Shown here in pieces: positions 20,001-27,200 of a stretch of 60,676 nucleotides of DNA. A program made the translations under genes and the position numbers. The notes under the pieces were generated by a model. That model saw only the letters and a list, made by a program, of their open reading frames with translations. It had not been told where the DNA came from and did no database searches. Location: contig JALSIX010000086.1 of NCBI GenBank assembly GCA_026989655.1, positions 1 to 60,676 of the forward strand, given 5' to 3'. This stretch comes from Caldilineaceae bacterium (lineage in GTDB: Bacteria; Chloroflexota; Anaerolineae; Caldilineales; Caldilineaceae). Position 1 is the first letter of the stretch, and every line of letters begins with the position of its first letter.

Positions 20001-20179
20001 TTGTCGGTGAGGCGTCCTTGGTAGGTGAAGGCGGTCCCCAGGGAGGTCTGGGTGTCTGTCACGGTCTGTGGCGTGGACTGTTGCGCGTGGGTGGGGCGGG
20101 AGCTTCCCAGGCCGGCGGCCAGGGCAAGCAGGAGGAAGAAGGACAACCGGATTCTCGGGAGAAGGTTGGACCAGTGCAT
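17030..20179 (-). CDS. YadA-head-like beta-roll surface protein with S74 chaperone domain
   Basis: A 1049-residue exported protein. The ATG at 20179 follows AAGGAG and begins a signal peptide (LSFFLLLALAAGLG). Residues about 40-130 contain FTYQGRLTDNGAPANGTYDF, a module common at the start of such proteins. From about residue 330 to 840 there are some 30 repeats of about 15 residues of the form ATVGGGxxNxASGxx, the left-handed beta-roll pattern of YadA heads. SDRNVKENI near residue 902 starts an S74 intramolecular chaperone domain, including RHMGPTAQDFYAAFGLG. A coiled coil follows (AQLEAENADLRARMDALEER). It ends in a hydrophobic segment plus basic tail (LLPGASLLLLVGLFAW, then RQHRGGRR). A trimeric fibre anchored in the cytoplasmic membrane is inferred. 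No YadA beta-barrel is present. Confidence 0.85.
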   Translation of the reverse strand: MHWSNLLPRIRLSFFLLLALAAGLGSSRPTHAQQSTPQTVTDTQTSLGTAFTYQGRLTDNGAPANGTYDFQFALFNAPSSGSQVGNTLSKDDVLLNNGLFTVDLDFGNVFDGSALWLEIRVRPGNSTSAYTPLSPRQPLHPTPYALYADYAESTAWSNLTGIPAGFADGVDNDTTYTAGTGLTLNGTQLSLAGTYRLPQSCNSGQIAEWNGSQWACGNNAGNGDITAVNAGTGLSGGGTSGSVTLSLDVDYTDGRYWKLGGNPGTDPTTNFLGTADNQALELRVNNLRALRIEPTDNTPNLIGGLRDNSVVAGVVGATIAGGGAPDDGFGGPDHNRVTDNYGTVGGGYGNQVGDGAGTPSDRPSATVGGGSNNTASGSAATVGGGDSNTASSSFATVGGGVANNANGYAAAVGGGESNTANGSRATVGGGIANNASGANATVGGGQGNTVSGSRATVGGGQQNSVAGDYATVGGGIANNASGANATVGGGGYNQVIAAYGTIAGGGPSNTGDPANTSNRVLDEYGTVAGGGNNRAGSDDGNTTTAPYATVGGGQGNTASGSAATVSGGDSNTANSSGTTIGGGYNNTASSSYATVGGGYNNTANGTYATVGGGQTNTTSGSRATVGGGQQNSAAGNYATVGGGVANNANGFAAAVGGGQTNTASGNRATVGGGQQNSVAGDYATVGGGQQNSVAGNYATVGGGQDNTASGANATVGGGQNNSASGNRATVGGGGYNWVTAAYGTIAGGGPSDPSNPNATNNRIFDDYGTIAGGGGNRAGSGDGDPTDARYATVGGGRDNAASGFAATVGGGRDNGAGGLYATVPGGLDNSAGGNYSFAAGHRANANSAGCFVWGDSTNANVSCNTVNRTIFRSSGGFYIYTNSNLTTGARLSAGSGTWASLSDRNVKENIAPVDPQAVLEQVAQLPIATWNYKAQDASIRHMGPTAQDFYAAFGLGEEDTYIATVDADGVALAAIQGLYQQNQAQTARIAQLEAENADLRARMDALEERLSALEQGRPTSAVPGTLLPGASLLLLVGLFAWRQHRGGRR
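17690..19160 (-). repeat. Coding tandem repeats of the beta-roll protein (about 45-base unit)
   Basis: About 30 in-frame units encode ATVGGG-type turns. Within them a longer module recurs three times: a GxIAGGG unit, an insertion with an N-R-(V/I)-x-D-x-Y-G-T motif (DNYGT, DEYGT, DDYGT), then AGSxDG-type acidic insertion. The insertions begin near 19230, 18720 and 17990. This shows duplication of a super-module, not only of the single turn. Confidence 0.85.
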
Positions 20180-20258
20180 GGGGGGACGCTCCTTGGTTGG
20201 TTCTCCACCGTGGGGTTTTGCGTTGCCACGGTGCAAGGGATACACCTGCTTTCGTCGT

Positions 20259-20290
20259 TTTGGGTCCTCTACAGTTTCGGTCGTCTACAG
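20259..20290 (-). promoter_or_regulatory. Tandem 16-bp direct repeat, candidate operator of the beta-roll gene
   Basis: Two adjacent 16-base units (20259-20274 and 20275-20290) match at 14 of 16 positions. On the minus strand they read CTGTAGAxGACCxAAA twice. They end 80 bases upstream of the ATG at 20179, a normal place for an activator site. SARP regulators bind direct repeats, and one is encoded two genes away; the link is inference. Confidence 0.45.
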
Positions 20291-20847
20291 CGGTTTGAAC
20301 TGCCATGGTTCACTTGCCGGGCACCGGAACCGTGTACCCGATTCGGGGTCGGTGCGCTGAAGGGGATGCCGTAGCGTAACATGGGGGGTGATCGCCACCG
20401 ATCCTCCGTGCGCGCGGCCCCAAGGCGAGGTGTTGTCGGGTCCTGGGCTCGGCCATTCTGGATCTAGGGTAGTGTGCGTCTATTTCGTGGGCGTCTCTTG
20501 GCTCTCTGCATTGGCGGCTGTTGTGACGGAATAGGTGGGAAGTGGGTGGTTGGTTGCGGGGGAGACAGAGATGGGTGAGGTGTTTGGGGGTGGTATTGTG
20601 ACAAAGAGGGGATCCAGCCGGCGATGACCGTGAGAGCGTCCGGAGGAGATGGATGGAGAGCAGACAAGCCCACACGGCGTGGATTCGCGAACCGGTTGGG
20701 GCTGAGGTCGGGACCGTAGCCCGCACGGCCACCATGTGGTGAGGCCCGGATTCCAAATCGCCTGGCCGCTGGGAAGGAGGAGATGCCCTTTCCCGTGTCT
20801 CGTGGACGGCGTCCCGGGCCGGCTCTGCGGTGCTCTGTATCCAGTCT

Positions 20848-20922
20848 CAGCAGTTCACGAATTCGTATTCGTAGCGGAGTCGGCATCCTCAGATGCCGAT
20901 TCCAGAGGGGCGATGCCGCATT
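20848..20922 (+). repeat. Dispersed palindromic repeat, copy 2
   Basis: It has the same order and orientation as copy 1 at 12611-12682, with a 6-base duplication (TTCGTA) before the palindrome and a few substitutions in the stem. The stem here is GGAGTCGGCAT with ATGCCGATTCC. It continues into a related short inverted element (GGAGGATGCCCACTCC, 20923-20938). Confidence 0.75.
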
Positions 20923-21082
20923 GGAGGATGCCCACTCCTCAGTTTGGCTAAAATCGTGAATTACTGAGTCTCTTTGTCCGACTGTGCGGTGCACCCGCCC
21001 CGAACGGAGCGAGTGGACGGGGTGCAATCGCTTGTGGGCCCCGGGCGGAGCGGAGAGCTGGGATGGCATACCTGGGCCGCGC

Positions 21083-21113
21083 GTTAGCGCCGAAGCGGAG
21101 CTTCGGCGCTAAC
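21083..21113 (-). terminator. 14-bp perfect hairpin downstream of gdhA
   Basis: The arms 21083-21096 and 21100-21113 pair perfectly around a 3-base loop. It lies about 60 bases past the gdhA stop on the minus strand. No T-tract follows, so it may be a Rho-independent terminator of the GC-hairpin type seen elsewhere here, or an mRNA 3' stabiliser. Confidence 0.5.
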
Positions 21114-21171
21114 AAAGCCCTCTGCGGTGGGGCGGGGGAGCTCGGCAGGGATCATGGGCAGTCGGAACCCT

Positions 21172-22623
21172 TCACGGGTAGATGCCCCGAAGCTTGACCG
21201 CCTCCACGATCCGGCCGATGGCGATGGAGTACGCGGCGCTGCGCATGTCCATACCGGTGCGCACGGTGGTCATGATCACCTGTTCCAGCGCGTCCAGCAG
21301 CTTGCGCTCCATGAGCCGTCGGATCTCGCCCTCGTCCCAGAAGAAGGCCTGGATGTCCTGGACCCACTCGAAGTAGCTGACCACCACGCCGCCGGCGTTG
21401 CACAGGATGTCGGGGATGATCAGCACGCCTTTGTCCTGGAGGATCTGGTCGGCCTCGGGGGTGACCGGGCCGTTGGCGCCCTCCGCGATCACCCGGGCCC
21501 GGACCTGGGACGCGTTCTCGTGGGTGATCTGGCCTTCCAGGGCCGCGGGCACCAGGATGTCCACGTCCAGCTCCAGCAGCTCCTCGTTGGTGATGGCCTC
21601 CGCGCCGGGGTAGCCCACCACCGTGCCGGACTCCTCCGCGAAGCGCTTGACCAGCCGGGGATCCAGGCCATTGGCGTTGTAGATCCCCCCCTGGACATCG
21701 CTCACGGCCACCACCCGGGCGCCCCGTTCGTGCATGGCCCGGGCTGCCCAGCTTCCCACGTTGCCGAAGCCCTGGATGGCCACGGTGGCGTCCTCCAGCT
21801 CCATGCCCAGCTTCTGACGCAGGGTGGCCCGGATCACGTAGGTGATGCCCAGACCCGTGGCGTACTCCCGGCCCGCGGTGCCGCCCACCCCCACGGGCTT
21901 GCCCGTGACCACCGCGGGCACGGAATAGCCCTTGTGCATGGAGTAGGTGTCCATGATCCAGGCCATGATCTGGGCGTTGGTGCCCACGTCCGGCGCGGGG
22001 ATGTCCATGTCGGGGCCGATGAAGATGCTGATCTCCGTGGTGTAGCGTCGGGTCAGGGCCCGGAGCTCCCGCTGGCTCAGCTCCTTGGGGTCCACGATGA
22101 CGCCCCCCTTGGCGCCGCCGTAGGGGAGGTTCATCAGGGCGCACTTCCAGCTCATCCACATGGCCAGGGCCCGGCATTCGTCCAGGGTGACGCTGGGGTG
22201 GTAGCGGATGCCGCCCTTGGTGGGGCCCAGGACCGTGCTGTGGTGCACCCGGAAGCCGGTGAACATCCGGATGGAGCCACTGTCCATCACCACCGGGAAG
22301 TGGACGATCAGCTCCCGGCGGGGCATGCGCAGGTACTCGAACATGTCGTCGTCCAGGTCCATGAGCTCGGCCACGTGGGCCAACTGGGCCTGGGCCACCT
22401 CGTATGCGCTGGCTCGATGGACCGTGGTGTCGGTGATGCGTTTCTTGGGCATGGGCGCGGGATGGGTCACCTCTGGGAAGCGGTTCTCGTCCATGTGGAT
22501 CACCCTGGGGGTGGGAGCATCGCCCGAGGCCTTGGCGCCGTTGGGGTGCTCGGCCGGGCTGGGGGGCCGAGGCGCGGCCTCCGACGGCCTGGCAGCCTGG
22601 GACTGGGCACGACGTTTCGCCAT
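21172..22623 (-). CDS. gdhA: Glutamate dehydrogenase (Glu/Leu/Phe/Val family)
   Basis: A 483-residue NAD(P)-dependent amino acid dehydrogenase that interconverts glutamate and 2-oxoglutarate plus ammonia. The glutamate-binding lysine region is [20 protein letters not shown] and the catalytic region is [14 protein letters not shown]. The Rossmann motif is [30 protein letters not shown] and [13 protein letters not shown] are also present. The ATG at 22623 follows AAAGGAGCG at a good distance. The N-terminus carries about 60 extra Pro/Ala-rich residues before the dehydrogenase fold. The family typically has about 415-450 residues. guaB lies upstream in the same orientation, 163 bases away. Confidence 0.93.
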   Translation of the reverse strand: MAKRRAQSQAARPSEAAPRPPSPAEHPNGAKASGDAPTPRVIHMDENRFPEVTHPAPMPKKRITDTTVHRASAYEVAQAQLAHVAELMDLDDDMFEYLRMPRRELIVHFPVVMDSGSIRMFTGFRVHHSTVLGPTKGGIRYHPSVTLDECRALAMWMSWKCALMNLPYGGAKGGVIVDPKELSQRELRALTRRYTTEISIFIGPDMDIPAPDVGTNAQIMAWIMDTYSMHKGYSVPAVVTGKPVGVGGTAGREYATGLGITYVIRATLRQKLGMELEDATVAIQGFGNVGSWAARAMHERGARVVAVSDVQGGIYNANGLDPRLVKRFAEESGTVVGYPGAEAITNEELLELDVDILVPAALEGQITHENASQVRARVIAEGANGPVTPEADQILQDKGVLIIPDILCNAGGVVVSYFEWVQDIQAFFWDEGEIRRLMERKLLDALEQVIMTTVRTGMDMRSAAYSIAIGRIVEAVKLRGIYP

Positions 22624-22704
22624 TGAAAACGCTCCTTTCGTCTCCGTCGACGAATCACAATAGGGGCCCCTGGGCCCGGACAACCCAGGAGCGCCCTTAT
22701 CCTA

Positions 22705-22720
22705 CCACAGGCGGCTGTGG
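22705..22720 (-). terminator. Small hairpin between guaB and gdhA
   Basis: CCACAG and CTGTGG (22705-22710, 22715-22720) form a 6-bp stem with a GCGG loop, 66 bases past the guaB stop. It is a weak candidate terminator or processing signal. Confidence 0.3.
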
Positions 22721-22786
22721 GGCATGGTGCCGGACTCGTCCATCGCGGGGCACGGTGCCCCGGAGATGCCACCGGCCCTCCCTCGT

Positions 22787-24247
22787 TCAGATCCGGTGGA
22801 CATCGTGGGGCAGGCTTTCCCGGACCCCGGCCGGGGTGATCTGGATGAACTCCGCGTGGCGTTGGAGCTCGGGAATGGTCCGGGCGCCGCCGTAGCTCAT
22901 GCCAGAGCGAAGGCCTCCTACCAGTTGTTGGAGGATCTCGTGGACATGGCCCCGGTACGGCACCACCGCCTCCACCCCTTCGGGGACCACCTTGTCCCAG
23001 TCCTGGGGGTCCTCCGCGCTCTCGTCCTCTCCCTGCTCCGCGAGGCGCCGGTGGATGGCCGCGCCCAGGGAGGCCATGCCTCGGACCACCTTCACCTTCT
23101 GGCCGTCCCGGAGGACGGGTGCGCCCGGGGCCTCCTCGCAGCCCGCGAACAGGCTGCCGATCATCACCGTGTGGGCCCCCGCGGCCAGGGCCTTCACCAG
23201 GTCGCCGGAGGTCCGGATCCCCCCGTCCGCGATGATGGGCACCTGCCGGCCGCTCTCCTGCACGCCGGCCACGCTTTCCAGGATGGCCGTGAGCTGGGGA
23301 ACGCCGAAGCCGGTGACGATGCGGGTGGTGCAGATGGAGCCCGGGCCGATGCCCACCTTCACCGCGTCCGCGCCGGCCATGGCCAGGTCGTAGGCCCCTT
23401 CCCGGGTGGCCACGTTGCCCGCGGCGATGGGGGTCTCCGGGAAGCGGCGGCGCAGTTCTCGAAGCTGGGCGAGGCAGTGGTCCGCGTGGCCGTGGGCGAT
23501 GTCCAGGACCAGCAGGTCCACCCCGGCCTCCACCAGGGCCTGGGCCCGTTCCAGCTCGCCCGGGGTCACCCCCACGGCCGCGCCCACCCGAAGACGCCCC
23601 TTCTCGTCCACGGTGGCCTGGGGGTCCTGGGCGGCCTTCATCACATCCTTGGCCGTGATCAGCCCCACCAGGCGTCCCTCCTCGTCCACCACCGGGAGCT
23701 TCTCCAGGCGGTGCTGGTAGAGGACGGCCCGGGCCTCCTGGGGCGAGATGTCGGGCCCCACGGTGATCAGCCGTTCCGCGGGGGTCATCACATCCCGCAC
23801 GGACAGGTGGTCGTGGGGGGCCAGGAAGAGGTCCCGCTGGGTGAGCATGCCCACCAGCCGCTCCCCCTCGTCCACCACCACCAGTCCCCCCACGTCCAGG
23901 TGGCGCATCTGTTCCTCGGCCTGGTGGAGGGGGGTGTCCGGGCCCACGGTGTAGGGGTTCTCCACGATATGCCCCTGGGCCCGTTTCACCTGCCGAACCT
24001 GCTCCACCTGTCGCTGGACGGACATGAAGCGGTGCAGGACCCCCAGGCCGCCCGCCCGGGCCATGGCGATGGCCATCCGGGCCTCGGTGACCGTGTCCAT
24101 GTTCGCGCTGAGGATGGGGATGGCCAGCCGGATCTGGGGGGTGAGAGAGGTGGAGGTGTCCACCAGTCGACGGGAGGTCACGGGAGATCGCCTGGGGACC
24201 AGCAGGACATCGTCGAAGGTGAGCCCTTTCTCCGCTCGGATCTTCAT
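22787..24247 (-). CDS. guaB: IMP dehydrogenase
   Basis: A 486-residue enzyme of the usual length that oxidises IMP to XMP with NAD+, the committed step of GMP synthesis. The N-terminus is [15 protein letters not shown]. Two CBS domains lie at about residues 95-210 ([40 protein letters not shown]). The catalytic cysteine loop is [14 protein letters not shown], the flap is near [20 protein letters not shown], and [17 protein letters not shown] binds phosphate. The ATG at 24247 gives the standard start [14 protein letters not shown] promoter and palindrome are visible at 24405-24455. Confidence 0.96.
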   Translation of the reverse strand: MKIRAEKGLTFDDVLLVPRRSPVTSRRLVDTSTSLTPQIRLAIPILSANMDTVTEARMAIAMARAGGLGVLHRFMSVQRQVEQVRQVKRAQGHIVENPYTVGPDTPLHQAEEQMRHLDVGGLVVVDEGERLVGMLTQRDLFLAPHDHLSVRDVMTPAERLITVGPDISPQEARAVLYQHRLEKLPVVDEEGRLVGLITAKDVMKAAQDPQATVDEKGRLRVGAAVGVTPGELERAQALVEAGVDLLVLDIAHGHADHCLAQLRELRRRFPETPIAAGNVATREGAYDLAMAGADAVKVGIGPGSICTTRIVTGFGVPQLTAILESVAGVQESGRQVPIIADGGIRTSGDLVKALAAGAHTVMIGSLFAGCEEAPGAPVLRDGQKVKVVRGMASLGAAIHRRLAEQGEDESAEDPQDWDKVVPEGVEAVVPYRGHVHEILQQLVGGLRSGMSYGGARTIPELQRHAEFIQITPAGVRESLPHDVHRI

Positions 24248-24404
24248 CGTTCCCCAAAGGTCCTTTCCAGGGAAGACGGTTCGACCCGCCCGTGCCCTGG
24301 ACGCCCCATGGGGACCTTCCAGGGCCCCGGTCCTCGGACGGGTGGAACGGCCTTCCGGTGCCGGGGGCCGGCCCCGAGGCCCGGAACGGGGGAAGGGTCG
24401 GCCG

Positions 24405-24426
24405 GGTACAGGAGATCGCCTGTACC
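24405..24426. promoter_or_regulatory. Palindromic operator candidate at the guaB promoter
   Basis: GGTACAGG (24405-24412) and CCTGTACC (24419-24426) form a perfect 8-bp inverted repeat with a 6-base spacer. It starts exactly at the downstream edge of the guaB -10 element, so a bound dimeric repressor would cover the start point. Confidence 0.5.
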
Positions 24427-24455
24427 AGTATACTCTGTTCCGGCCGTTCCGTCGA
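24427..24455 (-). promoter_or_regulatory. guaB: Promoter of guaB
   Basis: On the minus strand TCGACG (24455-24450) and TATACT (24432-24427) are separated by 17 bases. Start near 24420, giving a leader of about 170 bases to the ATG at 24247. Confidence 0.55.
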
Positions 24456-24464
24456 AACCCACAG

Positions 24465-24490
24465 AAAAGCCCGGCCACCGAGACCGGGCT
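24465..24490 (-). terminator. Intrinsic terminator facing guaB
   Basis: On the minus strand AGCCCGG (24490-24484) pairs with CCGGGCT (24474-24468), followed at once by TTTTCTG. This is the only hairpin in the window with a clear T-run. It lies upstream of the guaB promoter, so it ends a transcript coming from beyond 24490, where no protein gene is visible. Confidence 0.6.
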
Positions 24491-25071
24491 CTGCCTGTCG
24501 GGGGACCACCTACAGGCCATGGCGTGGCGAGGGGGCGGCTCTGGAAGGATTCGAGCCGATGGCGTTGGCCCATCCTGTAAAGGGTCGGGGGAGGCCCTCT
24601 CCAGGATCCGTCTCTCCCTAGCATGAGCTGTGGGCCTGGCCATCGGGCCCGAACGCTCCAGAACGCCTCTCTCGTCTGCGGGATCGGGGTTCAGGCTGAG
24701 GTGTGGCCATGGACGCCGCACGGTGGTCCTGGAGCTGTCCGCATCCCCACGTCTGCCAAGGAGCCGACCTCGCATGCTCCCCAGCTTCCGGCTGTTGCAC
24801 GACCCAGTGGCCGTACCGGGCGTACCACCGCGTCGCCAATGCCTTGGGGGCGACAGCCCTTCTCCCACCCAATTGTAGCGGAGAAATGTGGATGTCCGTA
24901 TGGCCAAATGAGGCTATGGCGACCCCCTCGCCCCTCCCCGGAAAGGGGGAGGGAACCGCCCACGGCTGTCCAGTCTGCAGGCCCAAGGCCCGCGTTCACA
25001 TGGGCAGGCAGCAGGGGGGGGGCGCCTCACCGAAGGGCCGGGGTCATGCCCGCGGGAGATGGGTGGACCGG

Positions 25072-25100
25072 TTGTGAAGCCCCGGGGGCAGTGGTATACT
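25072..25100 (+). promoter_or_regulatory. Promoter of the SDR/acyl-CoA dehydrogenase unit
   Basis: TTGTGA (25072-25077) and TATACT (25095-25100) are separated by 17 bases, with an extended -10 TGG. Start near 25107, about 50 bases before the ATG at 25157. Confidence 0.7.
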
Positions 25101-25156
25101 GCCTGGGTCCAGCTCGATCTCGCGCTCTCGGTTCCACGATCCACGGGGAGCATCCC

Positions 25157-25942
25157 ATGCGCTGCGCAGACTTCGACCTCTCCGGCAAGGTGGCCCTGAT
25201 CACGGGCGCCTCTCGGGGCATTGGGGAGGCCATCGCCCGCTGTTACGCGGCGGCTGGCGCCGCGGTGGTCCTCAGCAGCCGCCGCCAGGAGGCCCTGGAC
25301 GCGGTGGCCGCGTCCATCCGGGAGGAGGGCGGGCAGGCCCTGGCCCTTGCCGCCCACACCGGGGACCGGGCCGCGGTGGAGCGGCTGGTGGAACAGGCCG
25401 TGGACGCCCTGGGCGGCGTGGACATCTTGGTGAACAACGCGGCCACGAACCCCCATTTCGGTCCCATCCTGACGTCGGAGGAGAGCCATTGGGCCAAGAT
25501 CCTGGACGTGAACCTGGTGGGCTATTTCCGCATGGTCCAGGCCTGTGTGCCGGTCATGCGGGAGCGGGGCGGCGGCAAGATCGTCCAGGTGGCCTCGGTG
25601 GCCGGCCTCCGGGCCCAGCCGGGCATGGGCATCTACTGTGTGTCCAAGGCCGGGGTGCTCATGTTGACCCAGGTGTTGGCCAACGAGCTGGCGTCGGACA
25701 ACATCCAGGTGAACGCCATCGCGCCGGGCTTCATCCGCACCCGCTTCAGCCGGGCCCTGTGGGACAACCCCGAGCTCTACCGCCGTATCGTCCAGGCGGT
25801 GCCCATGCACCGGATGGCCGAACCCCAGGAGCTCACCGGCATCGCCCTCTACCTGGCCTCGGATGCCTCCAGCTTCACCACCGGCGCGGTGTTCACCGTG
25901 GACGGTGGCCAGTTGGCGGCCAGTGGCCTGCCAGAGGGATGA
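25157..25942 (+). CDS. Short-chain dehydrogenase/reductase (FabG/glucose dehydrogenase-like)
   Basis: A 261-residue classical SDR that moves hydride between NAD(P)H and an alcohol/ketone. The cofactor motif is TGASRGIG, the structural motif is LVNNAATNP, and the active site is Ser (VQVASVAG) with YCVSKAG (Tyr/Lys). The conserved Asn is in LDVNLVGYF. The end [10 protein letters not shown] and TVDGGQLA are typical. The ATG at 25157 follows GGGAG. The next gene is an acyl-CoA dehydrogenase in the same orientation (67-base gap), suggesting a fatty-acid or other acyl-CoA catabolic pair. Substrate unknown. Confidence 0.9.
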   Translation: MRCADFDLSGKVALITGASRGIGEAIARCYAAAGAAVVLSSRRQEALDAVAASIREEGGQALALAAHTGDRAAVERLVEQAVDALGGVDILVNNAATNPHFGPILTSEESHWAKILDVNLVGYFRMVQACVPVMRERGGGKIVQVASVAGLRAQPGMGIYCVSKAGVLMLTQVLANELASDNIQVNAIAPGFIRTRFSRALWDNPELYRRIVQAVPMHRMAEPQELTGIALYLASDASSFTTGAVFTVDGGQLAASGLPEG

Positions 25943-26009
25943 GGCAAGGCGCCTCCATGCCCGCACCCGTTCTCCTCCCGCACCGGTTTCCTCCTAAGAG
26001 GTGTTGACC

Positions 26010-27200
26010 ATGGACGAGGATCCCCTGCTTCAGGAGCTGTTGCCCCGGATCCGTCGCTTCGTGGACCAGGAGCTGATCCCCCTGGAGATGGAGTTCATCC
26101 GTCGGCCCTGGGACCAGGTGGAGCCCCTGTTGGCGGCGAAGCGTCGCCGAGTCCAGGAGATGGGCCTGTGGGGGTTGGCCCTGCCCACGGAGGTGGGCGG
26201 CCACGGCCTGACCCTGGCCCAGTTTGGCCGGGTGAGCGAGGAGCTGGGCCGGACGCCCATCGGCCACTACGTCTTCGGCTGTCAGGCGCCGGACATCGGC
26301 AACATGGAGCTGCTGCTCCACCACGGCACCGAGGCCCAGAAGGCGCGCTGGCTGATGCCTCTGGTCCGGGGGGAGATCCGTTCCTGTTTCTCCATGACCG
26401 AGCCCGACTACCCGGGCTCCAACCCGGTCTGGATGGGCACCACCGCGGTCCGGGAGGGCGACCAGTACGTGATCAACGGCCGCAAATGGTACACCTCGGC
26501 CGCGGAGGGCGCGGCCTTCGCCATCGTCATGGCGGTGACCAACCCCGAGGCCGAGAGCCGTCACCGTCGGGCCAGCCAGATCATCGTGCCCATGGACACC
26601 CCGGGCGTCCACCGGGTGCGCAACATCCCGGTGATGGGCCAGGCCCATGGGGGCTGGCACAGCCACGCGGAGATCCACTACCAGGACGTCCGGGTTCCGG
26701 TGAGCCATCGCATCGGCCCGGAGGGCGAGGGCTTTGCCCTGGCCCAACAACGGCTGGGCCCTGGCCGCATCCACCACTGTATGCGCTGGATCGGCATCTG
26801 TGAGCGGGCCTTCGACATCATGTGCCGCCATGCCGCCCACCGGGAGCTGGCCCCCGGCCGGGCCCTGGGCGACCAGGGAATGGTCCAGAGCTGGATCGCG
26901 GAGAGCCGGGCCGAGATCCACGCGGCCCGGCTCATGGTGTTGGACACGGCCCGGAAGATCGATGCCGCGGGCACCTACGCGGCCCGGGACGAGATCTCCC
27001 TGATCAAGTTCTACGTGGCCAACGTGCTCCAGCGGGTGTTGGACCGGGCCCTCCAGACCCTGGGGGGGCTGGGCATGTGCGACGATACGCCCATCGCATT
27101 CTGGTTCCGCCACGAGCGGGCCGCCCGCATCTACGACGGGCCTGACGAGGTGCACAAGATGAGCGTGGCCCGCCGCATCCTGCGCCGCTACCGACCGTGA
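26010..27200 (+). CDS. Acyl-CoA dehydrogenase (ACAD10/11-like)
   Basis: A 396-residue FAD-dependent acyl-CoA dehydrogenase that introduces an alpha-beta double bond into acyl-CoA thioesters. Seen are CFSMTEPDYPGSNP (FAD/substrate loop), INGRKWYTSAA, LGGLGMCDDTPIAFWFR and YDGPDEVHKMSVARRIL near the C-terminus. The glutamate of that motif is at the usual catalytic position for many family members. Of the family branches it is closest to ACAD10/11-type enzymes by these motifs. The ATG at 26010 follows AAGAGGTG; a GTG 9 bases upstream is less likely. Its TGA overlaps the GTG of the next gene by 4 bases. Confidence 0.9.
   Translation: MDEDPLLQELLPRIRRFVDQELIPLEMEFIRRPWDQVEPLLAAKRRRVQEMGLWGLALPTEVGGHGLTLAQFGRVSEELGRTPIGHYVFGCQAPDIGNMELLLHHGTEAQKARWLMPLVRGEIRSCFSMTEPDYPGSNPVWMGTTAVREGDQYVINGRKWYTSAAEGAAFAIVMAVTNPEAESRHRRASQIIVPMDTPGVHRVRNIPVMGQAHGGWHSHAEIHYQDVRVPVSHRIGPEGEGFALAQQRLGPGRIHHCMRWIGICERAFDIMCRHAAHRELAPGRALGDQGMVQSWIAESRAEIHAARLMVLDTARKIDAAGTYAARDEISLIKFYVANVLQRVLDRALQTLGGLGMCDDTPIAFWFRHERAARIYDGPDEVHKMSVARRILRRYRP

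Larger units (their letters stand above)
20180..21171. other. Intergenic region between the beta-roll gene and gdhA
   Basis: About 990 bases with no convincing protein gene. It holds a 2x16-bp direct repeat close to the beta-roll gene (20259-20290), copy 2 of the dispersed palindromic repeat (20848-20922) and a 14-bp perfect hairpin (21083-21113). The stretch 20300-20840 shows nothing I can name. Confidence 0.5.
24248..25156. other. Long non-protein-coding region upstream of guaB and the SDR gene
   Basis: About 900 bases between divergent genes. Going away from guaB it holds a palindrome (24405-24426), the guaB promoter, an intrinsic terminator facing guaB (24465-24490), a stretch 24491-24870 with no supported protein gene, and a minus-strand TACAAT at 24872-24877. 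It also holds a CCCTCCCC/GGGGAGGG hairpin near 24937-24957 and the SDR promoter (25072-25100). A short tRNA-like motif near 24547 does not fold as a tRNA. Confidence 0.5.

Noticed and set aside
20310-21069. Open frames between the beta-roll gene and gdhA
   Set aside because: They lack ribosome sites, have odd Pro/Arg/His composition and overlap the palindromic repeat; no domain is recognisable.
24531-24620. tRNA- or tmRNA-like motif (GGATTCGAGCC, with GGGGGCG before it)
   Set aside because: The T-arm, anticodon arm and acceptor stem do not pair on either strand, and no tmRNA 3' end (GTTCGA...CGCCCCC) was found within 400 bases.
24623-25156. N-terminal extension of the SDR gene to an upstream ATG (178 extra codons)
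   Set aside because: The extension is low-complexity and lies before the predicted promoter at 25072-25100; the SDR fold begins right after the ATG at 25157.
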